Origin: an uncultured Prevotellaceae bacterium
GTDB lineage: Bacteria; Bacteroidota; Bacteroidia; Bacteroidales; Bacteroidaceae
Direction: 5' to 3'
Assembly: GCA_947176655.1 (NCBI GenBank)
Contig: CAMWRK010000144.1
Span: 1-5,751 of the forward strand
DNA length: 5,751 nt
The translations under genes were made by a program, and so were the position numbers. Under the pieces are notes generated by a model that saw only the letters and a program-made list of their open reading frames with translations, was not told where the DNA came from and did no database searches. Shown here in pieces: positions 4,187 to 5,751 of the stretch. Positions within the stretch are counted from its first letter, which is position 1. Each line of letters opens with the position of its first letter.

Positions 4187-5751
4187 CTGTGTGTTCAATG
4201 AAGACTGGATGAAATACCTGTCGTTGGCCTGATTGTATGCTTTCAGCGATATGCTCCCGTTTTTGGTAAGCAGGTATTCCATCGTTACATCGCTGATGAA
4301 ACTCCTTTGCGTGTAGTATTTCTCACGATAGCCGAAATTACCGGTCAACACCAGTCGGTCGTCAAACAGAGATCCACTGAGCAGTCCCTCCACGTCCATG
4401 TTCCTCCATCCGTCTTCGCCTGTCTTCAGGTTTGTACCGATGCTCCATTTGTTTGAGCCTACAGCATTGGATATGAATTGATTCAGCTGTGCTGACAATG
4501 TGCTGCTCACTAACGAATTCATGGCTGCACCGCTTTGGTCTATGCCAGCCGCCTCGAAGTTGTAGAAGCGTCCCAGGCCAAGGAGATAGATGGTCTGCAT
4601 GTTACGTTCCTCCTCAGTACCAACTATGGAATGTACCATCTGGCGTTCGTCTTCCGTAGCGTCAGGTAGTTCGAAGTCGAAAGTCACCATGGGTTGTTCG
4701 GGATGGCCTGTCAGATTCATTATGCAGTTCACACGTGTCTTCGAGAATCCGAGAGACCTGTCTGTAAGGTCGTCCAGTGATACGCTGTTGACAGTATAAA
4801 CGGCCTGGAGATTGATGTCCGCCTTCATGGCATCACCGCCGAATGTGATGGTTCCATCTGGCTGGAAACGGAAATCCTTGCGTATGATGTCCTGTAGATG
4901 CAGCCTGTAGTTGCCGTCCTGTACGCGGTATGTGCCATATATGTTGAAACGCCCTTTATTGTAATATTTGGCCATTATGCGTCCACCTCCTGCAATTTCT
5001 ATCATGTCCCCAGATTTGCGGTCCATGAGCAGACGTATTTTTGTTTCCGGTGTCACCATGAGATTGAAATTGATAAACATGTCTGAAGCGAGGGTGTTGT
5101 CCTGCTCATAACCGGCAGTTGTTTCCGCATGTTTTATCGTACTTGCTGCCTCTTCTACAGCATCTCCGCTCCTGATTGTGAGAAAACCGGCCTCGGTCAA
5201 AGCATCTGGAGTACTTACATTGTACGTGAAACTTGTACCCTCCTCCGGAGTTGCACTGATGTCTACGGACAGGCGTCCTGGTATGCCCCTCACGCTGATG
5301 TCGCCGCTGGCTATGCACGTAGCATAGAAGGAATTCTCACCAAAATCATTGAAGTCATAGCTGAGCAGAGTGTTAGCCTTTATACCGAAATCGTATGTCA
5401 GCCTCTTGAAGTTGCTGTGCCTGAGTTTTCCCTTCAGTATACCTGTGTGCGGAATATCATTTGTTTCGTCAGCAGAATAACCGGCAAAACGGTATGGTAT
5501 GTGTGCTGCATGGTCGTCGAGAATTCTTGCATTGAGGGTTATTTCTCCGGGACGCAGGTGTATGTTGTCCTGTCTGATATGATATTTAGTGCCGAGCATG
5601 GGCAGTCCGAAATCGGCATGGTCTATCATCATGTCTCCCTCTATGTCGATTTTGTTGAACGGGCCGAATATGCGGCAATATCCTGTGGCTCTGCCCTGGA
5701 AGTCTTCCATGAAATTCTTTGTAAAATGATTCATGAAGGCCAGATTGAAGC
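4121..5751 (-). CDS. tamB: TamB-like translocation/assembly module protein, C-terminal part (5'-truncated by window edge)
   Basis: TamB-family proteins are very long beta-rich bridges anchored in the inner membrane that reach an Omp85-type outer-membrane partner. They are involved in outer-membrane protein assembly and phospholipid transport. The frame is open to the right edge and gives 542 residues, about a third of the roughly 1,500 residues usual in Bacteroidales. The methionine at 5734 is internal, since FNLAF precedes it in frame. The sequence is a succession of alternating hydrophobic/polar beta-strands, typical of the repeat groove. The C-terminal DUF490 domain is recognisable (counting from the Met at 5734): QPDGTITFGGDAMKADINLQ (291-310), AVYTVNSVSLDDL (311-323), LTGHPEQPMVTFDFELPDAT (341-360), then TIYLLGLGRFY (381-391) and SSTLSAQLNQFISN (410-423). 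The end (GIGIQCKKDFNHFSDLFKWL) resembles the closing beta-hairpin strand seen in relatives. It converges with gldE at 4 nt. The partner tamA-type gene and the N-terminal anchor are outside the window. Confidence 0.9.
   Translation of the reverse strand, partial: FNLAFMNHFTKNFMEDFQGRATGYCRIFGPFNKIDIEGDMMIDHADFGLPMLGTKYHIRQDNIHLRPGEITLNARILDDHAAHIPYRFAGYSADETNDIPHTGILKGKLRHSNFKRLTYDFGIKANTLLSYDFNDFGENSFYATCIASGDISVRGIPGRLSVDISATPEEGTSFTYNVSTPDALTEAGFLTIRSGDAVEEAASTIKHAETTAGYEQDNTLASDMFINFNLMVTPETKIRLLMDRKSGDMIEIAGGGRIMAKYYNKGRFNIYGTYRVQDGNYRLHLQDIIRKDFRFQPDGTITFGGDAMKADINLQAVYTVNSVSLDDLTDRSLGFSKTRVNCIMNLTGHPEQPMVTFDFELPDATEDERQMVHSIVGTEEERNMQTIYLLGLGRFYNFEAAGIDQSGAAMNSLVSSTLSAQLNQFISNAVGSNKWSIGTNLKTGEDGWRNMDVEGLLSGSLFDDRLVLTGNFGYREKYYTQRSFISDVTMEYLLTKNGSISLKAYNQANDRYFIQSSLNTQGIGIQCKKDFNHFSDLFKWLR

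Noticed and set aside
1..5751. CRISPR arrays, insertion sequences, tRNA or rRNA genes, attachment sites
   Set aside because: I saw no regularly spaced repeats, transposase or integrase frames, cloverleaf-like or rRNA-like sequence; base composition is fairly even across the genes.

Overview
The window looks like chromosomal DNA of a Bacteroidales bacterium, probably in the Bacteroidaceae/Prevotellaceae range. Three things suggest this. The gene content (ssb next to gldE, a DUF2400/TIGR02757 protein, a Bacteroidetes-type RNase G, a long-loop TamB) is typical of the group. Purine-rich Shine-Dalgarno sequences are absent before the starts examined. Several intergenic regions carry matches to the Bacteroidetes -7 box TANNTTTG. 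Genus cannot be fixed from sequence reading alone.

Layout. On the minus strand from the left edge there is a 3'-truncated ribonuclease E/G gene (1-758), an 81-nt structured leader, then a 29-codon gene for a very basic bS22/mS38-like (AURKAIP1/COX24-type) ribosomal peptide (874-963) with a recognisable promoter. A roughly 300-nt gene-free stretch (964-1264) holds that promoter, twin A-tract repeats and a strong hairpin. Next come a 43-residue zinc-ribbon protein (1265-1396) and a DUF2400 protein (1433-2206), which appear to form a minus-strand unit ending at the hairpin at 1209-1229. A divergent promoter region (2207-2412) separates this unit from a plus-strand pair, ssb (2413-2775) and gldE (2797-4116). 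gldE converges with a minus-strand TamB-like gene (4121 to the right edge, 5'-truncated) with only 4 nt between the stop codons.

Together the genes are mostly housekeeping: RNA processing and translation on the left, DNA maintenance (single-strand binding, a glycosylase-like DUF2400 protein) in the centre, and envelope functions (GldE membrane protein, TamB) on the right. No mobile element, CRISPR array, tRNA or rRNA is visible. I see no convincing new multi-gene system. The points most worth a second look are a terminator-like structure placed 14 nt before the rng start codon behind the small ribosomal-protein gene, an SSB without the usual acidic C-terminal tip, two tiny conserved-looking genes that length cut-offs miss, and a perfect 11-bp inverted repeat spanning the convergent gldE/tamB junction.
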